Shown one piece after another: positions 46,901 to 57,288 of a DNA stretch of 64,000 nt. The position numbers and the translations under genes were made by a program. The DNA is taken from NCBI GenBank assembly GCA_027475525.1, contig JAMWFC010000092.1, forward strand, positions 1 through 64,000, read 5' to 3'. The notes under the pieces were generated by a model, which saw only the letters and a program-made list of their open reading frames with translations, ran no database searches and was not told the DNA's origin. This DNA is from Macrolepiota albuminosa (taxonomy: Eukaryota; Basidiomycota; Agaricomycetes; Agaricales; Agaricaceae). Positions within the stretch are counted from its first letter, which is position 1. The number at the start of each line of letters is the position of its first letter.

Positions 46901-47379
46901 CATCGGGTTTGATTACCAATTTGTGCGCACCAGCCCTATTTTGTCACCAAAGCCGATTCTCAACCATAAAGAAAGTCATCACATATCGAATGAAGGTGGC
47001 GTATTCCGTATCCATAAAGTCTGATGGTCAGCGCAAATCCTGTAGCCACTTCCTAGCCTGATCAACTTGTTGGTCTTCTGACTTAGCCTTGGCACTACGA
47101 GGTACTGCCGAATATGGGAGGTTGCGACTATCTTCCCATAAGGGTCTGGGTTCCTCGACTATCTTTAGATCATTAGATGGCTTAGCGACATTATAGATAC
47201 TGGCCATGTAAAAAGTCGATGGAGCCTGATACGGTTTAGGTTGATATGGGATGATAGAGTGTAGTCATGTTGAGATAGGTCGATCTTCGCAAAGGGCCAA
47301 AATAGGCAATTGAATAATATGCACGAAACCGTGCAGCCAGTCAATCCAGTTGTCAAATACGTCATTGTCGCTTTTGTCT

Positions 47380-48840
47380 AGCACCTCGTCTTCTGGCTGC
47401 CTAGGTCATCTAGATAGTCCATCAGGTCCGTGAAACGCACTCTTGATGTGCACAAGCTCGAAGTGAAACATTTGTATCACTACTACCCAGCGATTCATGC
47501 TAGCCAAAGGTTGAATGTCTGGATTCTGGAGCATTCCTTTGATGTAGCATGCATTGACTTCAACAATCAGGTTTCAAACCCCAATAAGATACATGCATAG
47601 CACCTGAAATGATCAAAACAAGCCATATAACTCCAGCTTGCACTGACTATAGCACAATTCTCTGTCGTTAAGGGTAATAGATCCGAAGCGATTGTAGTGT
47701 CTGATTTTTCGATTCACACCATCACATTGACATAAAAAGAAGCCGACTGCAATGTAAGAGGTGTCAACGGCAAGTATAACAGGATCAGAAGTAGTATAGT
47801 CAATGGGTACCAATGGCTTTGCTTCCTGCAGCACCTTCACTAAATCCTTTTGGGCGTTAATTTGGCCAGGTCCGAATTTGAAGGGGACCCCAGAACGAGT
47901 TAAGCAATTAAGCACATGTGCCTGATGTGAAAAATGGTGTATGAACATGCGCAGCACACCTACCATGCCTAGAAATGCATGAACTTCCAAGAGGTTATGG
48001 CAGACTCCCCACTTCTCCAGAAGCGCTAATTGGCTCTCCTCAGGGACCCTGCCCTCTGGCATGCAAACGTGCCCTAAAATTTTAAATTGTGGTGCGCAAA
48101 GAACCAGCTTGTGTCCTGAGAATGTTCCGCCACAATACTTCATGCACTGGAGCACTCGGTTAACCAATTGGAAGAAGTCTCATAGCGCCATGTGGATATT
48201 GGGATTTTTTGGGTGCACTTCGGGCTTGCCATTTACAAGGCGCCAATCTTTTGGGCCCTTAATGCCTACGTTGTTGATAAAACTGAGCACATGGTGAGGT
48301 ATCTCGGGTTGTAGGATAAATGTAATGTCATCGTGGAATATAAGTACCGAATTTGTCCATCCCATGGGAAGTGTAACCAGACGTAGCACCCCAAATGGCA
48401 TTTGAAATGTTGTCAAGTCACGAGAGGAAGGGTGAATTAAGCGCTCGTTGTAGCCAACATACAGATTTAGGGTAGCGCCACATATTCTTCCCGTGAAAGA
48501 CTCAGCAACATGATAAGGGAAGGGCAGTACCCCTGAATGATGAATCATGACTTTGTTTAGTGGTTCCAAACTGTGAACTATATGTAGCTTCCCATTTTTC
48601 TTTAGTACACAAAACCATTGCGATTTATAGGCTGAATTAGAAGGCTCATAAACTTCCGCCGCTATCTTGGAGCAAATGATTTGGCAAACTTTGGCTTCAA
48701 TGCCTGGCGGTATAGGTTGGTTATGCTCAGTCCAAGGTCTATCTTGGAGCAAATGATTTGGCAAACTTTGGCTTCAATGCCTGGCGGTATAGGTTGGTTA
48801 TGCTCAGTCCAAGGTATGTGAGGTATCGTCGGTATAACTA
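47380..48840 (-). pseudogene. Gypsy-2 reverse transcriptase - RNase H
   Basis: RT fingers and palm are visible: KIAAEVYEPSNSAYKSQWFCVLKKNGKLHIVHSL in outline (about 48670-48570), the L-VGYNERLIHP-SRDLTTFQ motif (about 48470-48405) and LVTLPMGWTNS. The catalytic YxDD position reads FINN (about 48285-48270), so both aspartates are asparagine and polymerisation should be lost. The 48167-47613 block has the thumb, FKILGHVCMPEGRVP, and RNase H with LAVDTSYIAVGF (first Asp) and NDRELCYSQCKLELYGL. The end (GMLQNPDIQPLASMNRW...FHFELVHI) reaches about 47400. The 77-bp duplication at 48662 breaks the N-terminal frame. Confidence 0.75.
48662..48815. repeat. 77-bp exact tandem duplication no. 11
   Basis: Bases 48662-48738 equal 48739-48815. 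Lies in the Gypsy-2 RT N-terminus and shifts its frame. Confidence 0.9.
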
Positions 48841-49388
48841 CTGGTGGAAAGAAGTCAGTTCTAAATTTACTGCGTTCTGAATCCTCTCAAGCAAATGCTT
48901 CGTTTTGTTTTCGCATAATGTTGATTAATACGTCTAGTTCTGCCATTGATAGAAAGCCTGTATCATGGGCGCTAAGGAATAGCGCCCGTCATTCTTCCGT
49001 AAATTGTCCAGTAGGCTCAAAAGGTGGCAGATTTGGATTAAGTTTGGGAAGGGTTGCTGACAGGTTGCCAATGATTTTTCTCTCAATGCAAAATTCTTCG
49101 GGTATGACACTCGCTACCGGTTATGTTTTAAGCGCTACTGGCTTGTACTTCTTTTTAACCTGAACCTCCTTGCACTTAGGGGTACTGTTGTTAGCAAACA
49201 TATTATAAATGGAACTTTGGTTTCTAGCGAAACCAGATATCAAAGGTTCTTTAGAATCAGGAGTAGAAACAAAATAAGTGTCTGTCGAAAGATTTTCAGT
49301 AATATCGGACACGGTGAGGTATAAGTAGGATAAAGCTTTGCTAGTAAGCAATGTAGAAGTGTTCAAAATTTCATGGGCTAAAGGGGTA

Positions 49389-49542
49389 TGTGATATAAGG
49401 GTTACTTGCCCAGTCCAATGATTATAGTCCAAGATAAGCGCTTCATCTCCATGATCCTCATCACTTGTGATATAAGGGTTACTTGCCCAGTCCAATGATT
49501 ATAGTCCAAGATAAGCGCTTCATCTCCATGATCCTCATCACT
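49389..49542. repeat. 77-bp exact tandem duplication no. 12
   Basis: Bases 49389-49465 equal 49466-49542. It ends where Gypsy-2 sequence gives way to Gypsy-3 sequence. Confidence 0.9.
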
Positions 49543-49544
49543 TA

Positions 49545-49830
49545 TCTCCTCGATGGCACCAGAAAACACTCGCAAGGCTCGTCGCTAACTGCAACATATC
49601 ACCACCCAGAGGTAGTCAATCCTCTAGACTCGGGAAAGGGACCTACAAAGTCCATTCCAATGGAATCCCAAGGCTTTACTGGCATGAGTAGCTGGTGCAG
49701 CTTCCTGGTAGAAGATCCAGGGGGCAGCTTTGCTCTCTAACACGCTGCACATGATGCGCAGAACTTGGTAACCTCCTGGGCCATGCATGGCCACCAATAC
49801 CATCTACAGATACATCCCAACATCTGTGCA
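49545..49830 (-). pseudogene. Gypsy-3 integrase, N-terminal part only
   Basis: Reads WWPWMAQEVTKFCASCAACQ (zinc-binding CC pair) and then PVKPWDSIGMDFVGPFPES (core with first Asp) before ending at the junction near 49545. The rest of the core and the C-terminal domain are missing. Confidence 0.75.
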
Positions 49831-50186
49831 GCACCAAAGTGCCCCACCAGTGCATGGGCCTGGTCCAGTACTCATGTCACAATAGTTCATATATGGGGAA
49901 GGCAGACCACTGCACTCCTTGATGGTTCTCCATTGTGATCAGTCTGTCAGGCCCCTGCCTGAACTGAGGGTGGTTGTCGGGATTGGTGATTATCTTGGTG
50001 AAGAGGGACTTGTGTCCATACTCCTGCACCACTTCCATATAGAGGTCATTGTTGCCAGGCTGGGTGGCTGGAACGAAGGTGATTCGCCTTCTAGCATTTC
50101 AGCCAGAGTGAAGGGTTGATCAGGGCGCTTGGGTTCCCCAGGTGATGCTGGGTCCATGCTTTCATGCTCCTTCAGCAGCTGGGCAG

Positions 50187-52330
50187 CTACGTCCTGCTCC
50201 TCACGCTGCTCCCTGAGGCAGTACTTTGCCTCCATTCATCATTGTGCATCGCATGTACATCCAGGACATGTTCCCTGATCTCCTGGTACCGGTGGAGAGG
50301 TAAATTCTCCCCATCTGGGTCTATGCGGCAGCCTGCCTGCACATACTCATGAGGCTCATGAGCCTCCCTGACTACATTACTTTCAAAGTAGCAAGACAAG
50401 CAGTCTGCTACTTTATTGAGTTCACCTTTAACATAGGTGATGTCAAACTGATATCTTGACATGTAGTCAATCCACCATCGCTGATGCGGCAACAAGTCTG
50501 CCAGCTACTCCCCTGGCCATACATGGTGCCAATGCCTGTCTTGGACACGTCACAAATGAGCCAAATAGGCTCATCCCATCTAGGGTCAATTGGTCAAATC
50601 ACCAGAGTCTTTGTACAGATTTATTTGACCATTTTGAAGCACTGCTGGTGCAGCGGCCTCCAATTGAACGGTAACCTGTTCTGCGTCATGGCCATGAGTG
50701 GCCCAGTATAGGCAGTAACATCAAGCAGAAAGCTCAATATGTAGTTGACAAGGCCAATGAACTGTTGGATATCATTGTAATTTTGTGGTGTGCACCACTC
50801 CCAAATGTGGTCGAGCTTTTCCTGATCAGGGTGTATACCCCACTCATCAATGACATGCCCTAGGCAGTCTATACTTTGAGCATAAAGCTCACACTTTTTC
50901 TATTTCAAGTACAACTTGTACTTGTGCAGTCGTTTGAATATGACTCTGAGGTGCTGCTCATGCTTCTCCATGGAATCCAAATAGATTAATATATCATCTA
51001 GGTAGATGTGCATAAAGCATTCTATCATGTCTCAAAATATAGAGGTCATTAACCTCTGAAAGGTTGCAGGGGCATTACAGTGCCCAATCTGCATTATGTT
51101 GCTCGTAAATGTGCCCATGATTGAGGCAAACATGGTCTTGGGTACATCTTTGGTGCAAATGCGCACCTGCTTATAGACGTCAGTAAGATCAATCTTTGAG
51201 CAATACTTTGCTCAAGCCATGTCTTCCCGGATCACCTCCTGATTCGGTAAAGGAGTTACATCCTTTATGGTATTGTCATTGCGCTGATGTGCATCAAGAG
51301 CCATTCAAAGAGTTCCATCCTTCTTTGGGATGCACAGTAGTGGTGCAGCCTGAGCAGTGGTGCATGGTGACCACCACTGAGCATTCAAATAGTGATTAGT
51401 TTGTTTGTGTAGTTGCTTCTGGAGTATGTGTGGGCAGCATGGCAAGTGATACTTGTATTGCTTGCTTTCATCTATGAGATTGATCTCATGGTTCACTTCC
51501 CACCATGGCAGGAGCTCCTCCTTGGTCCCATTAACCATGTCAGCAAATTCTTCTTGCCATTGCTGACACAACCGAGAAATATCTTCCTCACAAAGGCTTG
51601 TTGCCTTCTGTTTCCCCTTCAGATGCACCAGGGGAAGGACTTCCACTGTATCTGATAGTGGCTGAGGCTGCTGTGCATATTGCTTGTGAAGTGCGAGCAC
51701 CTGATTAACACTGTTATTGGGTATGTGCAGCCTTAGTGGGAAATCTGCTATCGCTGCCTTGCAAGCCATGAGGTTTTTCCCCTTGTGTTTGAGGGAATAG
51801 GCTATGAACACTTCGTCTGCTGCTGGCTGGCAATACACTGGTGTCACAACCATTTGTTGCTGATGCACATTTTGCACACACATAGCTGCCACCAGCTTGT
51901 TCCACTCCTGTGGCATTTGAGGGTCATATGTCCAGTCTTACTCAGGAAGGAGAGCTGGTTGCTCCCATAAGGACCATGTGTCCTTGCAATATGAGGCTTC
52001 TGCCTCTCAGTTGCTGTCCCTCAAATCATCTAACTTGACTTGTGAGGACATAGGTGGACATACATCTACTGAGTCCTCAAGCTTTTTTGCCTTTTGCTGT
52101 CATATATCTGGAGGCTTTGTGCCTCAAACATCAGGAGCAAGTATTTGCTTGTCTCTTGTCTTGGAGGCTTGATACTCCTCCTCACTCATCATCACCACGT
52201 TGTGGTCTGAGCTCAGCCCAGGCATAGCCTGTATTTCCTCATCCACATCCTCCACCACTGGCGCTTTGTGCCGGCCAAGTCAGGAAGAATGCTTGTGCTT
52301 CTCCATAGTACGGTGATGTCACAGGCAATT
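50187..52330 (-). pseudogene. Gypsy-3 reverse transcriptase - RNase H
   Basis: The 51916-51305 block includes the protease-RT spacer and the RT start (PLLCIPKKDGTL). Degraded palm sequence follows, then the thumb DCLGHVIDEWGIHPDQEK (about 50868-50815), FIGLVNYI and PLMAMTQNRLPFNW. RNase H contributes LICDVSKTG near 50570 and ends with RWWIDYMSRYQFDITYVKGELNKVADCLS in outline (50480-50390), a typical RNase H C-terminus. Multiple stops. Confidence 0.7.
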
Positions 52331-52423
52331 ATCAGTATTGTCTGCTGTAGCTCATTCTGCTGGGATCACTTTCCCATTCACTAGCACCTGGCAGTGCTCA
52401 AAGTCTAGCATGACTTTGTTATG

Positions 52424-52760
52424 CTATATAAATGGTGTTCCCAGTATCATGTCATAGCGATCAAAGTTTGCTACATCCATATATTCTTGGCTACATGAGC
52501 CCAGTGTCTGGATGGTTACAGTTGTTCCATACTGCACCATAGTGCAGCTCCCTACAGTGCCCAGCTGCAATGCCAACGGCGTGTCTAACTCCTGTATGGA
52601 AATTCTGTAGAGGTGGGCAAACTGGGGTGTAATACCCAAAGTAGTACTCCCAGAGTCCCATAAGGTCCATGCTTTGTGGCCATTCATGTCCACATACGAG
52701 GCCAGACACTCCTTGTCTGCCTGCTTCAATGTAGGGTGCTGCAAAGTGCCCTCTGCTCAA
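52424..52760 (-). pseudogene. Gypsy-3 aspartic protease
   Basis: The 52744-52424 frame (106 residues) holds a retropepsin active site WDSGSTTLGI at about 52667-52640, with the catalytic aspartate kept. A FDRYDMILGTPFI motif at the C-terminus (about 52465-52425) is the expected GTPF/GRPF position. It is preceded by a stop separating it from gag. The protease would process the Gag-Pol precursor. Confidence 0.75.
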
Positions 52761-54728
52761 CAAAGAGTCACCTTCTTCATCTGCACAACGTTATTCTTGT
52801 TGTGATCATTTAAAGACAGCCAATCCGTCATTGCTGCTAAGCACTCCAAGTTGCTGTTGCAACTGTAGTACTCGTTGTTGTAGGCATTGTCGTATATGTC
52901 TACCATGACATACTCCTCCCTCTCCATGACCACACTCTCAGGCTTGGTGCCCAATGCCTCCTCTGTGGGCTCTTGGCCATCTATGGGGCGCTCAGCCTCA
53001 GACTCAGTGAAGATATCTCCATCATTCCCACTCATGGCTGCAGTATTTGCAGCATGCAGGTGGGCTTGGGGTGTATACCCCTTTCTCAGGGCTCCCATCC
53101 TCGCAGGGCAATTGGTAGCATAGTGGCCTGGCTGGCTGCATGCAAAGCAGGTCCCTGTCTGACCAGGCGGGTTGGCTGGCTTGACTTCCAGCCTTGGCTT
53201 AGGACATTCTTTGTCTGGCACCTGCTCTGGTCATGGGCAGCTTTGCCCTCAATTTGCTGCAGGAGTTCTGCATACCACAAACCATGTGTTGCGGTCATGA
53301 TCCAAGTCAGCCTTCTTAGCCAGGAAGATCTCCACATGCTGACCTTGTGAGGGTGCCTCAGCAGGCGGTAGTTGCCTGCTTCGTCCTTTGTAGCCACTAC
53401 AATGCTCATAGTGGTTAGCAGTCTTAAGGGACTGCTCATACCTCATGGTGTAGGCCACAAACTCCTCCACATCATTGACCTCTGGGGACAGCCTGTCCTC
53501 ACATATCAGATAGCGGTGCATGTCCACTAGGATACCATCCAAGAATGTTTCCAGCATCATATACTGCCATGTTCTGGGCATGGTCATTAAGAGTATTGTA
53601 GAACCCTTGTACCCCCAACTTCTCAGTGTACTTGGCAGACTAGAAGTCCCACCTTGCATCCTGTAGCATCAAGGGGTGCACAAATTGATTGTACAGTCCT
53701 GTGAGGACTCCTTTGAACATCCAATCATACTAGACCTGGTTGATGTGCAATACTACTTGTCGAAACCACCCCATGGCCTCTCTGGCCAAGAACTCAGGCA
53801 AAACAAAGATTCATTCTTGTTCCATACAGTTGCTTCTGTATAAGCACATGGCAAGGTGGGAACATACATCCATTGCCCAGTCCTCCAAGTCACTGAACTT
53901 GGATGCGCCTGTGTAGGTGCGAATGTGCCTACTATCTGCTTTATGCAGCTTCATCCCATCTGGTAACTATAAGGTTACTCCCAAGGCATCATTGACTACT
54001 TGATGAAGGTGATTGTCCATGGCTTCATGATGCATCTGAATGGCCTCCCACTGGGCCAGAGATCTAGTCACTAAATCAACAGCTTGGGGAAGTGATTTCT
54101 CTCATCCATCCTGTGGCAGATGTCCTGAGCCTCCTCGACTGTGGGCATAATTGCCCTTATCTTGAGGAATCAACCTAGGGTGTTGATCCTGGCTGTTACC
54201 AGAGGCATCATGTCTGGTGGCACCATCTTGATTGAGGAAGTCTCCTCAATCATGATTGTTGCACTGCCCTGGTTCTGGAGAAGCTTGATTCTCCTGGCCC
54301 TGCATTACAAATTGACGACACATCTCGTCAATGGGCTTAGTGCCCTCAAATACAATGCCCTGATTGTCAATAAGGGACTGTCTCTTAGTCCTGAGATTGC
54401 CATTGCACATACATTGATATGCGACTTTGTTGCTCAATGTTTCTGCCATTGGCATGTGCAGCATCAAAGATGCCTTGCTCTCCACTTTAAATGTGGTGCT
54501 ATCATGTCTATCCGGGCCTGACATCTCTGTCCTAAGGTTTTGGTTATGCATGTGTGGGGGCTCCTCATGCCACCCTTGTCCTGCTGGAGTATAAAAGGTA
54601 CTCACTGGTTTTACTTTGGGCACTTCCTGCACCCATGCTAGTGCTTCCACTAGCTCAACTCCAACATCTTGATTATGACGTGCTGAGCATTCCTCAGATG
54701 TGTGGCTCCAGGGGTGGACACCCCCCAT
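52757..54728 (-). pseudogene. gag: Gypsy-3 Gag
   Basis: The N-terminal block (54728-54246) and a broken middle (54140-53250) lead to the nucleocapsid part 53221-52757. This has one zinc knuckle C-x2-C-x4-H-x4-C (CFACSQPGHYATNC, about 53155-53110) followed by an acidic linker. The middle keeps capsid-like sequence only in fragments, with stops and frameshifts. Confidence 0.7.
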
Positions 54729-54750
54729 TGCCTTGCAGCCTTATGCTGCA

Positions 54751-55130
54751 AATATATCTGGAGTTCTATAGTGCCATCAAAGTCCTCCTGGCAGCTGCGT
54801 AAATGGGGGAGTCAATCCTCCTGGCATCTTGTCCCATGGTGCAAGCTCTCAGCTCTCTGGGCCTTGCTTTCATTTCCAGGCAGGTCAGTGCTCCGGCCTC
54901 AATCTTAAGCCTTGGGTCATGATTGACCCACATTGAACGCTTGCACATCCTGAGTGTCTGCTGGGTCTCCTTATAGCTCATGGGCATTCCACCCACTGTC
55001 AGTGGAAACTGCAGGTATGGGATTACTCATTGATCCCCTGTTTGAAATTGGCATGGTGTGGCTATGCAAGAAGCTTGAGAAGCTAATAGAGTTCTGTCAA
55101 CAAACTCAGTGACTAACATCAGATGCTAGG
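54751..55130. other. Leader region of Gypsy-3
   Basis: No independent gene. By position it should contain the 5' leader and primer-binding site of Gypsy-3; I could not identify the latter. Confidence 0.35.
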
Positions 55131-55139
55131 CAATAGATC

Positions 55140-55400
55140 CTAGCTGGTGGATTCAAAAAAAATGTAATGGAGTTACAGTTGTGTGGGAGCTTAAGGTTCA
55201 CACTGCACAGAATCAGACCAGTCTGGTCTATTGACTATGTAGTATAAACACAAAATAAGCTGCTTAGTAAGCAGCAGGTATCTACATATTGATAATTATG
55301 TAAATATTATTATATTATAATAAATATAATATAATATTCTAAGGCTATACTAAGTAAAAGCTATGTGGCCAAGACCATATAGTGGACTACGCTACACTGC
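55140..55400. repeat. LTR-like repeat R1, AT-rich part
   Basis: Matches 12840-13060, including CACAGAATCAGAC-AGTC-GGTCTATTGAC and the AATAAATATAATATAATATTC tract, and ends with GTGGACTACGCTACAC. Confidence 0.65.
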
Positions 55401-55549
55401 CCCAATAATTGAATATTTTGTTTGATTTATTAATCACCAAATTCTTGTTCAAATCACACGATCTATACACCATTATGAAGCCAGGATGCAGTTGTATGTC
55501 ATGTGATCTTCTATGATTTTCTGCTTAGGTAATTGTTGCACACCATGTG

Positions 55550-55937
55550 AATCTTTCCAAAAGGGCCAAACATTGAGGCAGTTTTTTGAGCTGGTGTACT
55601 AACAATATCATAATAACTACTCATTTGGCAGAGGTAGATCCAAAAAGAACAAGTCTAGAGATTCCCTATGTCAGGATTGATGCTTCTGAGGCCTTTAAAG
55701 CATTGGAAACAACTGTACAGGACAACAAAATCTTCAAACTTCAAAAATTGCCTAAACAAACAATTGCACAAACAAGGCAGAACAACTCCAGACTCCAGCT
55801 TATGTAAGCAGCCTGTATTCTGAGATCTAGAATAGATCAAGGTTTTTCTTTTTGAGCCAGTGTATATACTCTAATATACTTTGGATCTCCCTCTGCCAGC
55901 CATGTAACTGGGCCATAGCCTCCAGAGGTTGCCCTTG
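55550..55937. repeat. LTR-like repeat R1, inverted part and terminal block
   Basis: 55600-55850 is the reverse complement of the 13.3-13.6 kb and 30.7-30.9 kb segments, while 55866-55937 carries the TACTCTAATATAC...AGGTTGCCCTT block in direct orientation. The mixed orientation shows rearrangement of R1 pieces. Confidence 0.6.
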
Positions 55938-57285
55938 CATAAATACTTTAGCAACTAGAGGGTACTAGTGATACGACACTGTACCAGCAGTCAGGGACAC
56001 AACATGCACCAGAAGTCAAAATAAACATTTAATTATGGGCTGAAAACTGTAAGCCTCCTGATAGCAGTCTCAACAAATTATATCTCCAGAAGTCAAAATA
56101 AACATTTAATTATGGGCTGAAAACTGTAAGCCTCCTGATAGCAGTCTCAACAAATTATATCTCCAAAAACACCCCAATAAAAACACAGACAGTACAGAAC
56201 AAAGGGGCAGGGACCAGCTCAAACTATCAGCTCAACAATAGTCCAACCACTGTAATGGGGAGGGGAAGCATGGAAGCTGGCAGAAGTGACAAAATGGGAT
56301 CAATTTGTGATGATCTAGATCAAGATCAGATCTGACAATACCCAATTTGACATGACTGAAAGGGGAAAGGAAAAGAAGCATGGAATGCAGGGAAGCACTA
56401 AAAGGGGAGAGAAGGATCTATGAATAGAATTGTGCTAAATAGAGCTGAAGCAAATGGGGAAGTGGCAATCAGAGACATCCAGAGGAATGGTGGAACTGGT
56501 GGCACTGAAACATGCCTCCCAAAAGGGAAATTGGACTATCAAATATGTTCTGGAGGCTGGGGAGTTGACAACAAAGAGTCAGATGTAGATAGTGGTCTGT
56601 GCACCAGGAAAACAGTATAAATAGCCCAAGTTTAGTAGAAAATAGACAGGCATTTGATAGGCAAAGGCTCAGTGGTTCCCAGGGAGTGAATCACCTAGGC
56701 TAGAGTTTATTGAGCACCTCTTATTGGAAGTCTATTGGTAGACAAAGGCTCGGTGGTTCTCAGGAAGTAAACTACTTAGGCTGGAGTTTATTGAGAACCT
56801 TCTTCTGCCCATCAGGATATTTGATATTCTGTGAAGCACCCAATACATCAACCTTATCATCAAGCACCAGTGTGGATTAGAGGTCACTTTCTAAGACTCC
56901 AAGAAAGCCCCAGAACTATCAGTAATACTTACACCAAGTACTACACTAGTTACTTAGTACTTATAAATGCAGGTTTTTTCAAAGGCCCTCTCATAGTCCT
57001 TAAGATTCTGGGGCTACTCAATGATATTGACAGCCTAAAGAAGCAAAGCAAAGAATAAAGTGGAAGATACAATTCATAAGCAGGTAGGCTCAAGTGGTTC
57101 AAGCAACATGAGTAGGATGACAGTTGGCCTCTTTTATCTTCAACAAGCATTCATCTTCTATCATTCTACCAATCAGCAGCATTACTACATCTAATTCCTC
57201 AAATTGATCTATTCTATGCTTAGCCTCAATTGAGACTCACCAATATGAAATCAGATTTATAAGTATTCTATCAAGCAGAACTTTT
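55938..57285. other. Spacer right of R1, left of copy D
   Basis: No gene is recognised. A diverged direct repeat of about 70 bp (56662-56730 and 56743-56810, period 81) shares CAAAGGCTC-GTGGTT-CAGG. An exact 77-bp duplication lies at 56009. Confidence 0.4.
56009..56162. repeat. 77-bp exact tandem duplication no. 13
   Basis: Bases 56009-56085 equal 56086-56162, with three further matching bases. Confidence 0.9.
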
Positions 57286-57288
57286 AGT

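Larger units (their letters stand above)
45711..49540 (-). mobile_element. Ty3/Gypsy element 2, pol region
   Basis: From right to left: a protease-RT linker (49495-49121), RT (48840-48180), RT connection/RNase H (48167-about 47380) and integrase (46900-45711). The left (5') part of gag is absent because a different Gypsy element abuts at about 49545. Stops and frameshifts are spread through it, so it is not autonomous. Confidence 0.8.
49545..54750 (-). mobile_element. Ty3/Gypsy element 3, gag-pol
   Basis: Minus-strand order gag (54728-52757), protease (about 52750-52424), RT (about 52300-50750), RNase H (about 50750-50187) and the start of integrase (about 49800-49545). Integrase is cut off at the junction with Gypsy-2. 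Stops and frame changes occur in every module. The right side is followed by R1-type sequence at 55140-55400, the likely remains of its 5' LTR. Confidence 0.8.
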
